From: SZUA-146 sp963922815
Lineage (GTDB): Bacteria > Pseudomonadota > Gammaproteobacteria > Steroidobacterales > SZUA-146
Length of the DNA stretch: 34,080 bases
NCBI GenBank assembly: GCA_963922815.1
Contig: CAWUKD010000021.1
Location: 1 to 34,080, forward strand
Reading direction: 5' to 3'
The notes under the pieces are model-generated. The model ran no database searches. It saw only the letters and a list, made by a program, of their open reading frames with translations, and was not told the origin of the DNA. The position numbers were made by a program, and so were the translations under genes. Below are positions 1 to 9,005 of the stretch, one piece after another. Position 1 is the first letter of the stretch. Each line of letters opens with the position of its first letter.

Positions 1-248
1 CACCAACTCTGGGTTGACCGTCGGGGGTCATGGGTCGAAGCCCGCCCCAGCGCGTCTAGATGTGTTTCCTCAGCCGGTACTCGCCAAAACGCCAGAGACC
101 ATTGCCAGTCACGGTGCGAGGGGGGGATTATTGAGACGAAATTGCAGAGCTGATCTCTGATAAAAAGCAGCGTGGCAATGATTTGATTACGCTAGCGGAT
201 CTAGCGAATCATGCGCCAGTTGAATGCAATCCCGTTTTCGGTAAGTGC
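1..248. other. Intergenic stretch at window start
   Basis: No supportable gene is seen before the stop codon of the metalloprotease that ends at 249 on the minus strand. I found no start codon with a good Shine-Dalgarno site leading a conserved-looking protein, and no hairpin followed by a T-tract that would serve as terminator for the metalloprotease. Confidence 0.5.
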
Positions 249-2678
249 CTAACCGATTGGGGACCCCGGCGGTGGTTTTGGCATTCCCGGTGCAGGCATG
301 GGCAGATCGCCGCCGAGAACCGCGTCTATCTGCTGCCGGAGTCGGGCGTCATGCGATTGCCACAGAAAATCGCCGCCGCCAGAAGGGCGATCAAGACTTG
401 TTCGAATCTTCTGCAGGCTGGTGAGCGCGGCGCCACGAACACCATTGGTCACCCCCTCGGTTGTGGTCAGGCGAGCCAACGATGCGATCACTTCGCTGTT
501 TACCCGACGCTGGATCTCACCGGCACGTCCCGAGCGACGGGATTGTGCGGTTGTGCGTTCAATCAGGCTATTCAGGACGTTGGAGAGTCCGAATCCGCTG
601 TTGCCCGATTCCTGAGCAATCAAACGCTCGGCGCGCGATGGATCGAGCAGTACCTGTAACGCCAGCGTGACCGCCGCTTCGGCCGGGGCGTACTGGTCAA
701 AGTGCTGTCTCGTCTTGCGATCGAACGTTTCCCGTCCGCGAGCGAAACCCGGCGGGCGAGGTGAGATCAAACGTGTCATTGACTCGGGAAGCAGCAAGGC
801 CTCGGGAGTCAGCGTGTTCAGAATTGCCGACAGAGCCTGCTGTTGATGCTCGCTACTGGCGCCGGAATATCCGGGCTGGCCATCGCCTTTGAGATTGTAC
901 GTGTAGTATCCGCCGCCGATGACTTTGCCGGCGGCCTGAAGCTGGTAGCGGTGAAGCAGGTACATTGGCACCAGAACTTCTTCAAGCGTAGCGAGAGGGC
1001 GGCCAACCGGAATATTGGCGTCCGAGAAGTTGTTCAGTACCTGCTGCCTGACCTGCATCAGGCGATTCAGTTCTGCGACAGGTTCGGCCCCGTTATCCCA
1101 CAGGTTGCCGTCAATGTGCACACTTCCGGGGTGACGCGAATCGCGATCACCTACGTATTTAAGTCCGGAGCGCAGGGTGTCCTGCAGTATCGTCATGCGG
1201 GCTTTTTCGGCATCAACATGGTCAGGAAAGTCCTGGTAACCCCAGAGAATTGCCCGCTTGTCCCACTCGCCGATGCCAGTATCATAGGCGTTACTGATGT
1301 CGACGTTGCCGTCGGCGTCAAGCGTAACGAGCGGGAACGGATAGTCCATGACCGACGCACGGTCATTCACGCTGCCGGCGAAATTGTGTTCAAGTCCCAG
1401 CGTGTGTCCGACTTCGTGCGCCGACAGCTGACGGATTCGAGCGAGCGAAAACGCTTCCATCGCTGAGTTTTTCGAGTCAGTTCCGTAGGGTGCCAGCAAT
1501 CCTTCAGCCAGCAAATAGTCTTGCCTCACCCGTAACGATCCGAGGGATACATGACCTTTCAGGATTTCTCCGGTTCGTGGATCGATGACCGATGCGCCGT
1601 ACGACCAGCCGCGCGTCGAGCGATGAACCCACTGGATGATGTTGTACCGCACGTCCATCGGGTCGGCGCCCACGGGCAGCAATTCGACGCGATACGCGTC
1701 TTTGTATCCGGCGGCTTCAAACGCCTGATTCCACCAGCGAGCGCCATCGAGCAGGGCGCTGCGTACCGGCTCCGGCGCGCCGCGGTCAAGGTAGTAGACA
1801 ATTGGTTCTACAGCTTCGCTTAACTCCGCTTCCGGGTTTTTCTTTTTGAGCCGGTGACGCCGCGTAAACGCACCTCTTACCGGCGCATCTATGGCCACCG
1901 CATAATCGGCGAAAGCACCGCCGTAAGAGGGGCTCAGGTAGCCCGCCCGCGGGTCGTGCCGCAATGGCTCATAGCCATCGTCAGGTAAGCGGATAAACGA
2001 GTGATGGGTGTGAACGGTGATGGCCGTGGCATCGGGTACCACGGAAGCCAGCAGGTCGCCCTTGGGTGTACCGGTTAGCGTGAGCACCGCTTCAAATTCT
2101 GTGTTGTCGGGAAATGAGCGCGTGCGCGGCAGGTACACTGCACTGCGGCTGGCGTCGACAGAAAAGCTGCCCTGGTCCATGTCCGCCAGCCATTCTTTCA
2201 ATGACATCGAGTCACGCAAAAGAAAATCGGTGGCATCAACGATGAGCGAGTCTCCGGACGAGCGGTCGATGGTGAAACCCCAGATAACCGAGCGGGCAAA
2301 CGATTCTTCTACGGCATTCTGCTCATCCGGGTTAGTTGAGTCAGCGCGGTAGACAATATTGTTCTCTACCATTAAAAGCTTGTTTCCGGAGCGGTAGAAA
2401 TGAACCAGCTTGGTGTCGCCAAGGCGTCCGCGGTCCGCGCCAATATCGTTGGAACCTATGCCGCGGGCCAGCGAAGTCTGGTAAATAAACGGCTCATTGA
2501 GCCTGTCAACATGCAGGAAGATTTTGCCCTGCGCCTCGTCCCACTCGAAAGTGAAAAACCCATCGGACTGCTCAACAGCCGATTTAGCTGCGTTTCCGGA
2601 GCTGGCGGTGTTGGCGGTTGCAGTCGCACAACCGGTGCAGAGTATTAGAACGGCGATCGCAAGTATCTGATGCTTCAA
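249..2678 (-). CDS. Zinc-dependent metalloprotease, DUF5117/DUF4953 type, exported
   Basis: This is a large exported protein of 809 residues. It matches the bacterial metzincin-like family annotated as DUF5117/DUF4953 zinc-dependent metalloprotease. The zinc site HEVGHTLGLEHN lies near residue 421 and gives the three His ligands and catalytic Glu; an MDYP turn follows, as in metzincins. The N-terminal half is the beta-rich DUF5117-type region. I chose a TTG start at 2678 because AAGGA sits seven bases upstream and the product then begins with a short basic segment, a hydrophobic stretch and a Cys (ILCTGC), so a lipoprotein or Sec signal is likely. The open frame extends 22 codons further to 2744, but that extension (Pro- and Cys-rich) does not look like a signal peptide. 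Substrate is unknown; it probably degrades peptides in the periplasm or at the cell surface. No operon partner is obvious. Confidence 0.88.
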   Translation of the reverse strand: MKHQILAIAVLILCTGCATATANTASSGNAAKSAVEQSDGFFTFEWDEAQGKIFLHVDRLNEPFIYQTSLARGIGSNDIGADRGRLGDTKLVHFYRSGNKLLMVENNIVYRADSTNPDEQNAVEESFARSVIWGFTIDRSSGDSLIVDATDFLLRDSMSLKEWLADMDQGSFSVDASRSAVYLPRTRSFPDNTEFEAVLTLTGTPKGDLLASVVPDATAITVHTHHSFIRLPDDGYEPLRHDPRAGYLSPSYGGAFADYAVAIDAPVRGAFTRRHRLKKKNPEAELSEAVEPIVYYLDRGAPEPVRSALLDGARWWNQAFEAAGYKDAYRVELLPVGADPMDVRYNIIQWVHRSTRGWSYGASVIDPRTGEILKGHVSLGSLRVRQDYLLAEGLLAPYGTDSKNSAMEAFSLARIRQLSAHEVGHTLGLEHNFAGSVNDRASVMDYPFPLVTLDADGNVDISNAYDTGIGEWDKRAILWGYQDFPDHVDAEKARMTILQDTLRSGLKYVGDRDSRHPGSVHIDGNLWDNGAEPVAELNRLMQVRQQVLNNFSDANIPVGRPLATLEEVLVPMYLLHRYQLQAAGKVIGGGYYTYNLKGDGQPGYSGASSEHQQQALSAILNTLTPEALLLPESMTRLISPRPPGFARGRETFDRKTRQHFDQYAPAEAAVTLALQVLLDPSRAERLIAQESGNSGFGLSNVLNSLIERTTAQSRRSGRAGEIQRRVNSEVIASLARLTTTEGVTNGVRGAALTSLQKIRTSLDRPSGGGDFLWQSHDARLRQQIDAVLGGDLPMPAPGMPKPPPGSPIG

Positions 2679-2855
2679 AACGTAGTCCTTTGTCAGGGAT
2701 AGAGACAGGCCCGGCCGAGGTGGGCACGCACACGGTGTTCCCATCGGCGTAATCCGGCCTGGCCGGCCATTTCGGTTTTGTCTGCAAGTCTACCGGGGTC
2801 GGCGTTAAATACCCATCGCTAAATCGCCGCCGATATCTGCAGCACCATGGTTTTT

Positions 2856-4037
2856 CTATTCGCCAGGGGGTACGGGTACGAAATCCTCGACAATATCCTC
2901 CCAGCGCGCATTGTTGTTGATGAAGTAGCGGGACCAGAGGTTAAGTGGAGTGCCGTCTGCATCGCCAAAGTAAAACAGCGGAGTCTGAAGAGCTGTGTGC
3001 GAATCATCGCCGCTTCGAATAAACCGTTTATACCGATCGGGGTGTGCGTCGTGCAACAGGCCGTGTTCCGTGATCAAAAGCTCGCGATATAGCTCTTGCG
3101 TGAATACGGCAAGGAAGAATCGATTGGTTTCATCACCGTCCGTGGAATAGAACGCTTCGCGAATGCCCGTATCATTGTCAAGACGCCATTTGATCAGTGC
3201 GGTAGCCTGTCCCTGGTCATCGCAATCGATACAGCTCCCAGGGTAAAACTGACCGAAGCGCCAGTCCGCAGCCCGCTGCTGAATGGCGGCGACGGAATTG
3301 AGATTAACGGCCACAGGGCCGGCGTCATTGAATACGCTAAGGTTTATGTCGTTATCAAAGGCAAATCGAGTCAGAAACGGCGTAAACGCGCTGGCACCAA
3401 CGCCCCCGGCGCTTGAACCCGCGACAACAATGTTTTTGGCGGCGGGAAAATGAGATTTGGCCAGGTCGATACCAGCAGATACGTTACGCAGTCCGCGATG
3501 GTAGCGAACAGGTCCAAGCGGAAACGACGGATCGGCCACATCGTTATCACCTGTAAATACGGACCCGTCGCAGTAAGGCATGTAAACGACCTGATAGCCC
3601 TCAAACGGATTCTGAGTACTGTCTTGTCCTCGTGCCGGATTGCGAAGATGGGTATCAGACCAGATGCCTACATCGTCAAACGGGGGTTCCTGGTCTTCTG
3701 CCAGCACATTGCAGAAGTAGAAATCCTGCCAGCACGCACCGCCGCCCTGAAGCATGATTAGAAGATTGCTACGGTTGCCGTCGCGTGTAAATACGGAGTA
3801 GGGCGTTCCTGCGATGCAGATCGGACCATCCCCGCTCTGCGTATCGAATGTATGTTTGGTCCAACCGTCGCCGACGGGCTCGCTGCTGATTGGCGTAAAG
3901 TCGCCAAGGTATTTGTCTAAACCTGTGGCAGAGAGTTCCTCGCGTGCCGACTGACTCAATTCGGCGGGTGCCGGCAGGGCTGAAAATAGAACGATTGTGG
4001 CAGCGAGTACATGAAACCTGAAAATCGACCTGGTCAT
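2856..4037 (-). CDS. Pectin acetylesterase/Notum-like carboxylesterase, exported
   Basis: The 393-residue product has a Sec signal peptide (hydrophobic core about residues 8-24, ending in APAE) and an alpha/beta-hydrolase of the pectinacetylesterase (PF03283)/Notum family. The oxyanion-side motif LQGGGACW is at about 95-103. The nucleophile elbow GSSAGG is at 207-212, with Ser209 as likely nucleophile. GDDSHTA around 343-349 offers His347 as candidate catalytic His. Bacterial members are often annotated only as pectin acetylesterase-like proteins, and the substrate need not be pectin: any O-acyl ester on polysaccharide or lipid is possible. The ATG at 4037 is preceded by GGGAGGG at good spacing. 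The gene is transcribed toward the metalloprotease 177 bp away and away from the 4429 operon. Fold assignment is firm, substrate is open. Confidence 0.85.
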   Translation of the reverse strand: MTRSIFRFHVLAATIVLFSALPAPAELSQSAREELSATGLDKYLGDFTPISSEPVGDGWTKHTFDTQSGDGPICIAGTPYSVFTRDGNRSNLLIMLQGGGACWQDFYFCNVLAEDQEPPFDDVGIWSDTHLRNPARGQDSTQNPFEGYQVVYMPYCDGSVFTGDNDVADPSFPLGPVRYHRGLRNVSAGIDLAKSHFPAAKNIVVAGSSAGGVGASAFTPFLTRFAFDNDINLSVFNDAGPVAVNLNSVAAIQQRAADWRFGQFYPGSCIDCDDQGQATALIKWRLDNDTGIREAFYSTDGDETNRFFLAVFTQELYRELLITEHGLLHDAHPDRYKRFIRSGDDSHTALQTPLFYFGDADGTPLNLWSRYFINNNARWEDIVEDFVPVPPGE

Positions 4038-4428
4038 TGTGAAGCCCTCCCAAGGAATTGTGGTGTTCCGCTATATATTAGAGCAACCGGTTCGAATGCG
4101 CCCACTGCAACGCAGCACTATTGCGGCTATTGCAGACCGGAGGTCATTGAGTTGTGATTTCTACAGGGCACGAGTATTTCCCGACGTGAAGGTGAAGGCC
4201 TTTCAACGATTCTTGCAGGTCGCGCTGGAAAAGTAAGAGAATCGCTGCGTGGTATGACCGTATCAACTGGGATAGCATGTAGCAGAGGATGCGAAGGTTC
4301 AGTAAAACTGCGCCTCGCCCCGGGACAGCCCCGCTTTCTGGCAGCGCTAAAAGAAGCATTGAGTACTCATGTGTAAGCCAGGCGGGTCAGCGCAAAACAC
4401 TAATGAAATCCAAACACAGGACCCTGCA
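4038..4428. other. Divergent intergenic region, promoters not resolved
   Basis: This gap of about 390 bp separates the minus-strand esterase from the plus-strand four-gene operon, so it should hold both promoters. I see no convincing -35/-10 pair, no strong inverted repeat and no conserved-looking small ORF. The open frame of the downstream gene extends back to 4369, but the signal peptide and ribosome site favour 4429. Confidence 0.4.
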
Positions 4429-6030
4429 ATGACAGTTCGCTCATACAGTTTGGCTTTGGCTTTGACCGGGGTTTTTGTGCTCGGATCGGGATGTGCAAAC
4501 GTGGTGTCCGGCACCTATCTGCATGACGAAACGTTAAAGGAAAAAACCGATGAGGCGCACGCTTCCTTCTCGGCGGTAGACGACCAGCCTGATTTCTTTC
4601 AGTCGGCAGCCGCGCTGCTGGAGCAGGCCGGGCGAGAGCGCAGGGATGCGCAGCGCCGAAGGCTGGATGCGCTCCATGAGCTTACCGTTGCAACGCTCAT
4701 TAGCGACAACGACAGCGATGGGGTGCTGCCGATCTGGGATCGTGCGCGGGAGTCGCTGGAAGAAGAGTTAAGGCTTGTGTCGAGGCAGAGCCTGCTGAAA
4801 GCGAATGAATGGCCCGATCAACGCCCTTTGCTGGAAGCCGCTCGCGCCGAAATCGGGATCAGCGAAAAACGCGTTGATACCTTTTCCAGAAGTTACAAAA
4901 AGGCGGGCGGAGAAAAATCGGTAAGCTGTAGTGCGCAAATGCAACCACTTGATGCCTCTGAAACCGGCGCCCGGTTTTATAATCGACTGGTTCGTGCCTG
5001 TAGTGTGAAGTTACTCGCTGAGCAGGACCTCAAGGACTTGCTGACCCAAAACGGATTTAACGCTACCGTTTACCATGAGCGACGTGACGAACTTGGGCAG
5101 CAGCTTCAGGCTGTACTTTCTGCCCGACAGCTGCTTCAGGATCGCCTGGGAGCCGCGAGGACAGCCTATGAAGAAGAGTCGGTCACGTTTGAGCAGGAGG
5201 CCGTCCGCGAGCTGTCTGAAGCAGGCAGGAAGCTCAGCGACATGCTCGCATCGATCGATAAATTAAAGCTGCCCGATACTCCGCAGTCTGTGCTCGGCAT
5301 CGAGCTTCCTGAATCTGGCGGGATCGTTAATGGCAAGACGCTGGCGGAATCTGTCCGGGCGGCGATTCTGACAGAGGAACTGGAAGCGCTGATCAGAATC
5401 ATGAGCGATCCGGACATGACTATTGAGACAGAGGTTCAAAAGGAAGCGCAGGCAAAGTATCGCCTTATTGTGCAGTCCGACACGGCCCTGCGTGGCATTC
5501 GCGCGTTTCGCGATATGAGTTTTCCTACGCCACAGTCGGCGCTTATGCTTCTGGAGCACTACCGCAATCAGAGCGCTGCCTATGATCATCAGGTTGGGCA
5601 TTTAAATCAGCAATACCGGCTAAGTCATTTGTCGGCAAGCGCGGCTGAGAGAAAGATAGAGCACCTGCTGAACGCGCTGCAGGTCACTGGCGAACTGAAT
5701 CGCGATGAACGATGCGAGGCCACGGGTTTTGCGACCTATTCGAGCAAATGCAAGGACGAGAGAACGCGGGTCGCCCGCATCCTGATCAGCCTTGATCAGG
5801 CTCACATCCAGGGCACGCTACCGGCAGAGCTCGCATTCGAAACCAGTTTGAACAACGACATGCTGTTCGGCATCGAAGCCAGTCGAGGTCATACCGCCCA
5901 CGTTTTGGCGATATTGAGACCAGCAATAACAACCCTGAAGGCCTATGGTGATGGTGGTATCAAGACGGAGACCATTGCAAGACTCATGAATACGCTTAGC
6001 CTGATCTCGATTTCAGTGGGGGTAAACTGA
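4429..6030 (+). CDS. Predicted coiled-coil lipoprotein, first gene of a four-gene module
   Basis: I do not recognise this 533-residue protein. It begins with a signal peptide and FVLGSGC at about residues 17-23, so lipoprotein processing at that Cys is likely although the box is not canonical. The rest is almost wholly helical, rich in Glu, Gln, Arg and Leu, with long coiled-coil stretches (about 40-100, 190-270 and 330-420). It has few aromatic residues and no enzyme motif I can name. Further Cys residues around 165-210 and 450-465 could form periplasmic disulfides. The start at 4429 is set by AGGA eight bases upstream and by the signal peptide; an in-frame ATG at 4369 would bury the signal behind 20 polar residues. 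Its TGA overlaps the ATG of the next lipoprotein by one base, which implies translational coupling. Likely role: periplasmic structural or scaffold component of the module. Confidence 0.72.
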   Translation: MTVRSYSLALALTGVFVLGSGCANVVSGTYLHDETLKEKTDEAHASFSAVDDQPDFFQSAAALLEQAGRERRDAQRRRLDALHELTVATLISDNDSDGVLPIWDRARESLEEELRLVSRQSLLKANEWPDQRPLLEAARAEIGISEKRVDTFSRSYKKAGGEKSVSCSAQMQPLDASETGARFYNRLVRACSVKLLAEQDLKDLLTQNGFNATVYHERRDELGQQLQAVLSARQLLQDRLGAARTAYEEESVTFEQEAVRELSEAGRKLSDMLASIDKLKLPDTPQSVLGIELPESGGIVNGKTLAESVRAAILTEELEALIRIMSDPDMTIETEVQKEAQAKYRLIVQSDTALRGIRAFRDMSFPTPQSALMLLEHYRNQSAAYDHQVGHLNQQYRLSHLSASAAERKIEHLLNALQVTGELNRDERCEATGFATYSSKCKDERTRVARILISLDQAHIQGTLPAELAFETSLNNDMLFGIEASRGHTAHVLAILRPAITTLKAYGDGGIKTETIARLMNTLSLISISVGVN

Positions 6031-6521
6031 TGAGACTGATAGTCGGACTACTTACAGTTCTTGCGCTTGGCGCGTGCGCCAGCACGCAGCCGGTTCAGGA
6101 CACCGCGGATCTGGCGAGCCAGCAACTGTTACGTCTGGAAACTGAATTGCAAAACGCAGCAGATACATTGCAGGCAAGATATGGACGGCAGCAGGCGTTT
6201 GTCGATCAAAATCTCGAAGCTGCGCTGGAAGCTGAAACCAGTGCCAGTGCCTTGAGGCGAGAGTGGAAGGTAGCCGGGAACCGCGAAGCCGCTCGGCTAT
6301 ATGCTGATTTGCTAACGTCGCGCCCGACGGACATTGCGCTGCCGGCGATCGTGCAGCCAGGCTCGCTGACGGTTAGCACTGCCACACTCAAGAAGGCGAT
6401 CAAGGACCTTGGCACAGTAAACGATTCGCTGGCCGACCGTGACACGGCGGAAGCCTTTTTGCGCTTCGGCCATCAGGTGCATGAGGACTATAAGCAGCTC
6501 AGGGATTCCGATGAAAACTGA
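6030..6521 (+). CDS. Small coiled-coil lipoprotein, second gene of the module
   Basis: The 163-residue product starts with a textbook lipoprotein signal (lipobox LGAC at about residues 13-16). The remainder is a helical domain with heptad-like Leu/Ala spacing, especially about 25-85. No catalytic motif is visible and I cannot name a family. GGGGGT lies six bases before the ATG, inside the end of the preceding gene, and the two frames share one base. The next gene starts 66 bp downstream with its own strong ribosome site. Residue +2 after the acylated Cys is Ala, not Asp, so by the enterobacterial Lol rule it would go to the outer membrane. Together with the 533-residue partner it could form a lipid-anchored helical complex in the periplasm; this is inference. 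Confidence 0.72.
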   Translation: MRLIVGLLTVLALGACASTQPVQDTADLASQQLLRLETELQNAADTLQARYGRQQAFVDQNLEAALEAETSASALRREWKVAGNREAARLYADLLTSRPTDIALPAIVQPGSLTVSTATLKKAIKDLGTVNDSLADRDTAEAFLRFGHQVHEDYKQLRDSDEN

Positions 6522-6587
6522 AACGACAGCAGCAGCCGTCCCGATGGGTGGTTGCAATGAGATTCGATTACCGGGGGAGTCTGAATA

Positions 6588-6932
6588 ATGAGTGCAGAGT
6601 CAGACCGACAACTTGAGGCGTTGTTGATCAGGGATGATCAGCTTTTTACTGCGCAGTTACGGCTGAATCAGCTTAGGCGGGAGCGCAAGATCAGCCCGCA
6701 GGATTTCACAGTGTCCCGACTTCGATTGCAGGCTATTCAGGACCGCATTGCCGTACAGATCGAAATGATTGACGATGACCTGCCGCTGATCACCGTGCCG
6801 TCGGATGAAGAGCTGGCCGCGCTGCGAGAGCAGGTTGCCGCCGTGGAACAGCAAATCGCCGCCGCCGCCACGGCTGAAGGACTAATAGAGCTGGTTAGCA
6901 CGCTGGCAGGGGAGCCTGATATCCATGTCTGA
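6588..6932 (+). CDS. Small cytosolic coiled-coil protein, third gene of the module
   Basis: The 114-residue product has no signal peptide or membrane segment. It is predicted entirely helical: a first helical hairpin about 8-65 (rich in Arg, Gln, Leu) and a second coiled coil about 78-108 with Leu/Val/Ala at heptad positions. No known motif is seen. The ATG follows GGGGGAG with eight bases between. Its last eight bases overlap the start of the two-TM protein, so the pair is very likely translationally coupled, and the two may bind each other on the cytosolic face. I do not recognise a family. Confidence 0.65.
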   Translation: MSAESDRQLEALLIRDDQLFTAQLRLNQLRRERKISPQDFTVSRLRLQAIQDRIAVQIEMIDDDLPLITVPSDEELAALREQVAAVEQQIAAAATAEGLIELVSTLAGEPDIHV

Positions 6933-7881
6933 CAAAACCGGCGGAACGGGAGACGTATCCGCGCATAACGAGCTGAAGTTGGAGTCGGGCGTCTATGGTG
7001 GGCAAGAAATCGCCCGGGATCTGAGCCAATTAACTGCTGAGCTGCCTGTCGCGTCGTCCGTTGATGCGTCGGTACTCAGGAATTATCTGGCGATCGTACG
7101 GGGCAACATCAACTGGTATGTGACAAATCGAAGGAGCCAGGAGAGGAAATGCTATCTGTATTTCGTATGGGTTCTGGCGCTTGTCATACTGATTCCCTAC
7201 TCGTGCTTCAAGATCGTTGCCCTGGCCGGCGGGTCGGGCCTGACGCCCGGAATTGTCGTGGTTCTGCTTACAACTCTGATTACCGGTGCGGTCGCGTTGC
7301 ATCAGGCCATTGCGCTATGGCTTCTCCGTCGGAACACAGCACTTGAATTCCGACGGGCGGGTTTGGCGCTCACCCGACTGCACCGGGGCCTGGTGGCGCG
7401 TTGGTGCTCTGAGAATTCTTCATCGGATGATCCAGACGCGTTTGCCAAAGACGCTACTGAAACGTGGCGAAAGGCTCTGACCATTATCAATGCCGAAAAG
7501 GACGCGCACTTCGCAACCCTTTCCGGTGTGAATCTGGGTATCGGGAGCGTTTGGTCGACCGCGGCCACGACGTCCAAGGTCCTGTTTGAAAATGCCGGCC
7601 GGCAGCTATCAAGCGGAATCAGGCAGGGGTTCAACCGTCAAAGCGCTGATGACGGCCACATCAGGAATGAGCAGGTCAGGCTCGTTGATATCATGGCGCA
7701 AATAAAAGGCCTGCGTCGACAGCTTCGTAAACTTACCTTGCAACAGGATTTTGTCGCTGATCGTGAGCAGCTGGCCATGCTCAACAGGAAAATCAAGCGT
7801 ACCCGACTCAGGCTCACCGAAGCCGAAGCAGCGGCTACTAGAGCAGAAGCCCGTTTCTCACCGCAGCGTAGCGCGGGCTGA
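6925..7881 (+). CDS. Two-TM membrane protein with SLATT/DUF4231-like layout, fourth gene of the module
   Basis: The 318-residue protein has an N-terminal soluble helix, then two adjacent membrane segments (about 73-93 and 100-130) separated by a short Gly-rich turn. A long cytosolic helical region follows, including a C-terminal coiled coil (about 245-312) dense in Arg, Gln and Leu. The layout (helix with aromatic/Arg residues before TM1, minimal loop, TM2, Arg-rich helix, then a patch ending in INAEKDAHF) resembles the SLATT/DUF4231 two-TM domain known from SMODS/SLOG-linked conflict systems. The resemblance is from architecture and residue pattern only and needs a profile search. The ATG at 6925 lies inside the preceding gene with an eight-base overlap. 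The operon ends here, convergent with the sugar dehydrogenase gene 29 bp away. Confidence 0.68.
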   Translation: MSDKTGGTGDVSAHNELKLESGVYGGQEIARDLSQLTAELPVASSVDASVLRNYLAIVRGNINWYVTNRRSQERKCYLYFVWVLALVILIPYSCFKIVALAGGSGLTPGIVVVLLTTLITGAVALHQAIALWLLRRNTALEFRRAGLALTRLHRGLVARWCSENSSSDDPDAFAKDATETWRKALTIINAEKDAHFATLSGVNLGIGSVWSTAATTSKVLFENAGRQLSSGIRQGFNRQSADDGHIRNEQVRLVDIMAQIKGLRRQLRKLTLQQDFVADREQLAMLNRKIKRTRLRLTEAEAAATRAEARFSPQRSAG

Positions 7882-7910
7882 AACGAGCCTCCGGTCGAGG
7901 GTTTACTGGT

Positions 7911-9005
7911 TTATCGTTTGGTCAGCTTTAGCAGGCGACCGCCATCATTGTCTTCGAGCACCCACAGTGCGCCGTTTGGTCCCTGTTCAATTTCGCGAAT
8001 GCGTTTTTCCATGACGTAGCGGTTCGCTTCTCTTGCGCTGTCACCGTCGAACGCGATGTGAATCAGCGCACGAGACCGGAGACCAGCGATGAACGCTGTA
8101 CCTTTCCAGTCGGGAAATTCGCTGCCTGAGTAAAACATCAGCCCGGCAGGTGCAATGGTGGGTATCCATGAGATTTTTGGTTTCTCGAACTCGGGGCGCG
8201 TGTCGTGGTCCGGAATCGGGTCGCCGTTATAGTGCTTGCCGTCAGATACAATTGGGTAGCCGTAGTTTTTTGCCGGCAGAACCAGATTCAGCTCATCGCC
8301 GTCGAGAGGCCCCATTTCGGTGTTCCACAGGCGGCCTTGTGAATCGAACGCCAAACCCAGCGGATTGCGATGGCCCAGCGACCAGATTTCGGCCGTGACA
8401 TCGCCGCGTTCTGCAAACGGGTTGTCCTCGGGAACCGAGCCGTCGTCGTGAAGGCGAACAATTTTGCCCAGGTTGCCGGTCATGTGTTGCGCGGGATCAA
8501 ACTTCTGGCGCTCGCCCGATGAAATAAACAGGTAGTTGTCTTTATCAAAGGCGATACGATGCCCGTAGTGCCCGTCATCGGTTACTTTTGGATTCTGACG
8601 CCAGATAACTTCCACATTGTTTAATACGCCTTGTCGACGTCGATTGAATACGAGCTCCCCTCGTGCAACTGCGGCGCCTCGCGTATCGCCTTTGCCCGAC
8701 TCGGCGTAGCTGAGGTAAACCAGATTGTTGTTCTCGAAATCGGGGTGCAAAACTACGTCGCCCAGACCGCCCTGGTTGCGGTAGTCAACGTCCGGTACGT
8801 TTTCGACAGGTCGGGAGATGGTTCCTTCCTGATCCACGACGTACAGGTTGCCACGTTTCTCAGTGATTAACATGCGGCCATCGGGTAAAAACGTCATCGC
8901 CCAGGGTTCATTGAATGTTGCTACCGGCGTGATGTCAAACGGCAAATGATCGTCGGCGAGAACGGGTAAACAAAGCAGAGCTAGAATTGCAGCGAGTCGG
9001 TACAC
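7911..9005 (-). CDS. PQQ-dependent aldose/sugar dehydrogenase (GSDH family), exported
   Basis: The 364-residue product is a six-bladed beta-propeller of the soluble glucose/sorbosone dehydrogenase family (PF07995), similar in layout to Escherichia coli YliI/Asd. A Sec signal peptide (about 1-17, ending VLA) sends it to the periplasm. NEPWAMTFLPDGRMLITEK at about 32-50 is the typical first blade. GHYGHR around 145-150 places His146 where the catalytic base of soluble glucose dehydrogenase lies. GERQ near 168 and EMGPLDGDELN near 230 are also family-like. It should oxidise an aldose to a lactone and pass electrons from PQQ to a cytochrome or quinone; the actual sugar is unknown. Translation starts with GTG at 9005, preceded by AAGGA at eight bases. 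No pqq synthesis gene is in the window. Confidence 0.9.
   Translation of the reverse strand: MYRLAAILALLCLPVLADDHLPFDITPVATFNEPWAMTFLPDGRMLITEKRGNLYVVDQEGTISRPVENVPDVDYRNQGGLGDVVLHPDFENNNLVYLSYAESGKGDTRGAAVARGELVFNRRRQGVLNNVEVIWRQNPKVTDDGHYGHRIAFDKDNYLFISSGERQKFDPAQHMTGNLGKIVRLHDDGSVPEDNPFAERGDVTAEIWSLGHRNPLGLAFDSQGRLWNTEMGPLDGDELNLVLPAKNYGYPIVSDGKHYNGDPIPDHDTRPEFEKPKISWIPTIAPAGLMFYSGSEFPDWKGTAFIAGLRSRALIHIAFDGDSAREANRYVMEKRIREIEQGPNGALWVLEDNDGGRLLKLTKR

Noticed and set aside
843..1466. Plus-strand open frame of 207 codons inside the metalloprotease gene
   Set aside because: It is the antisense shadow of a gene with a clear HExxHxxGxxH site, and has no ribosome site or recognisable domain.
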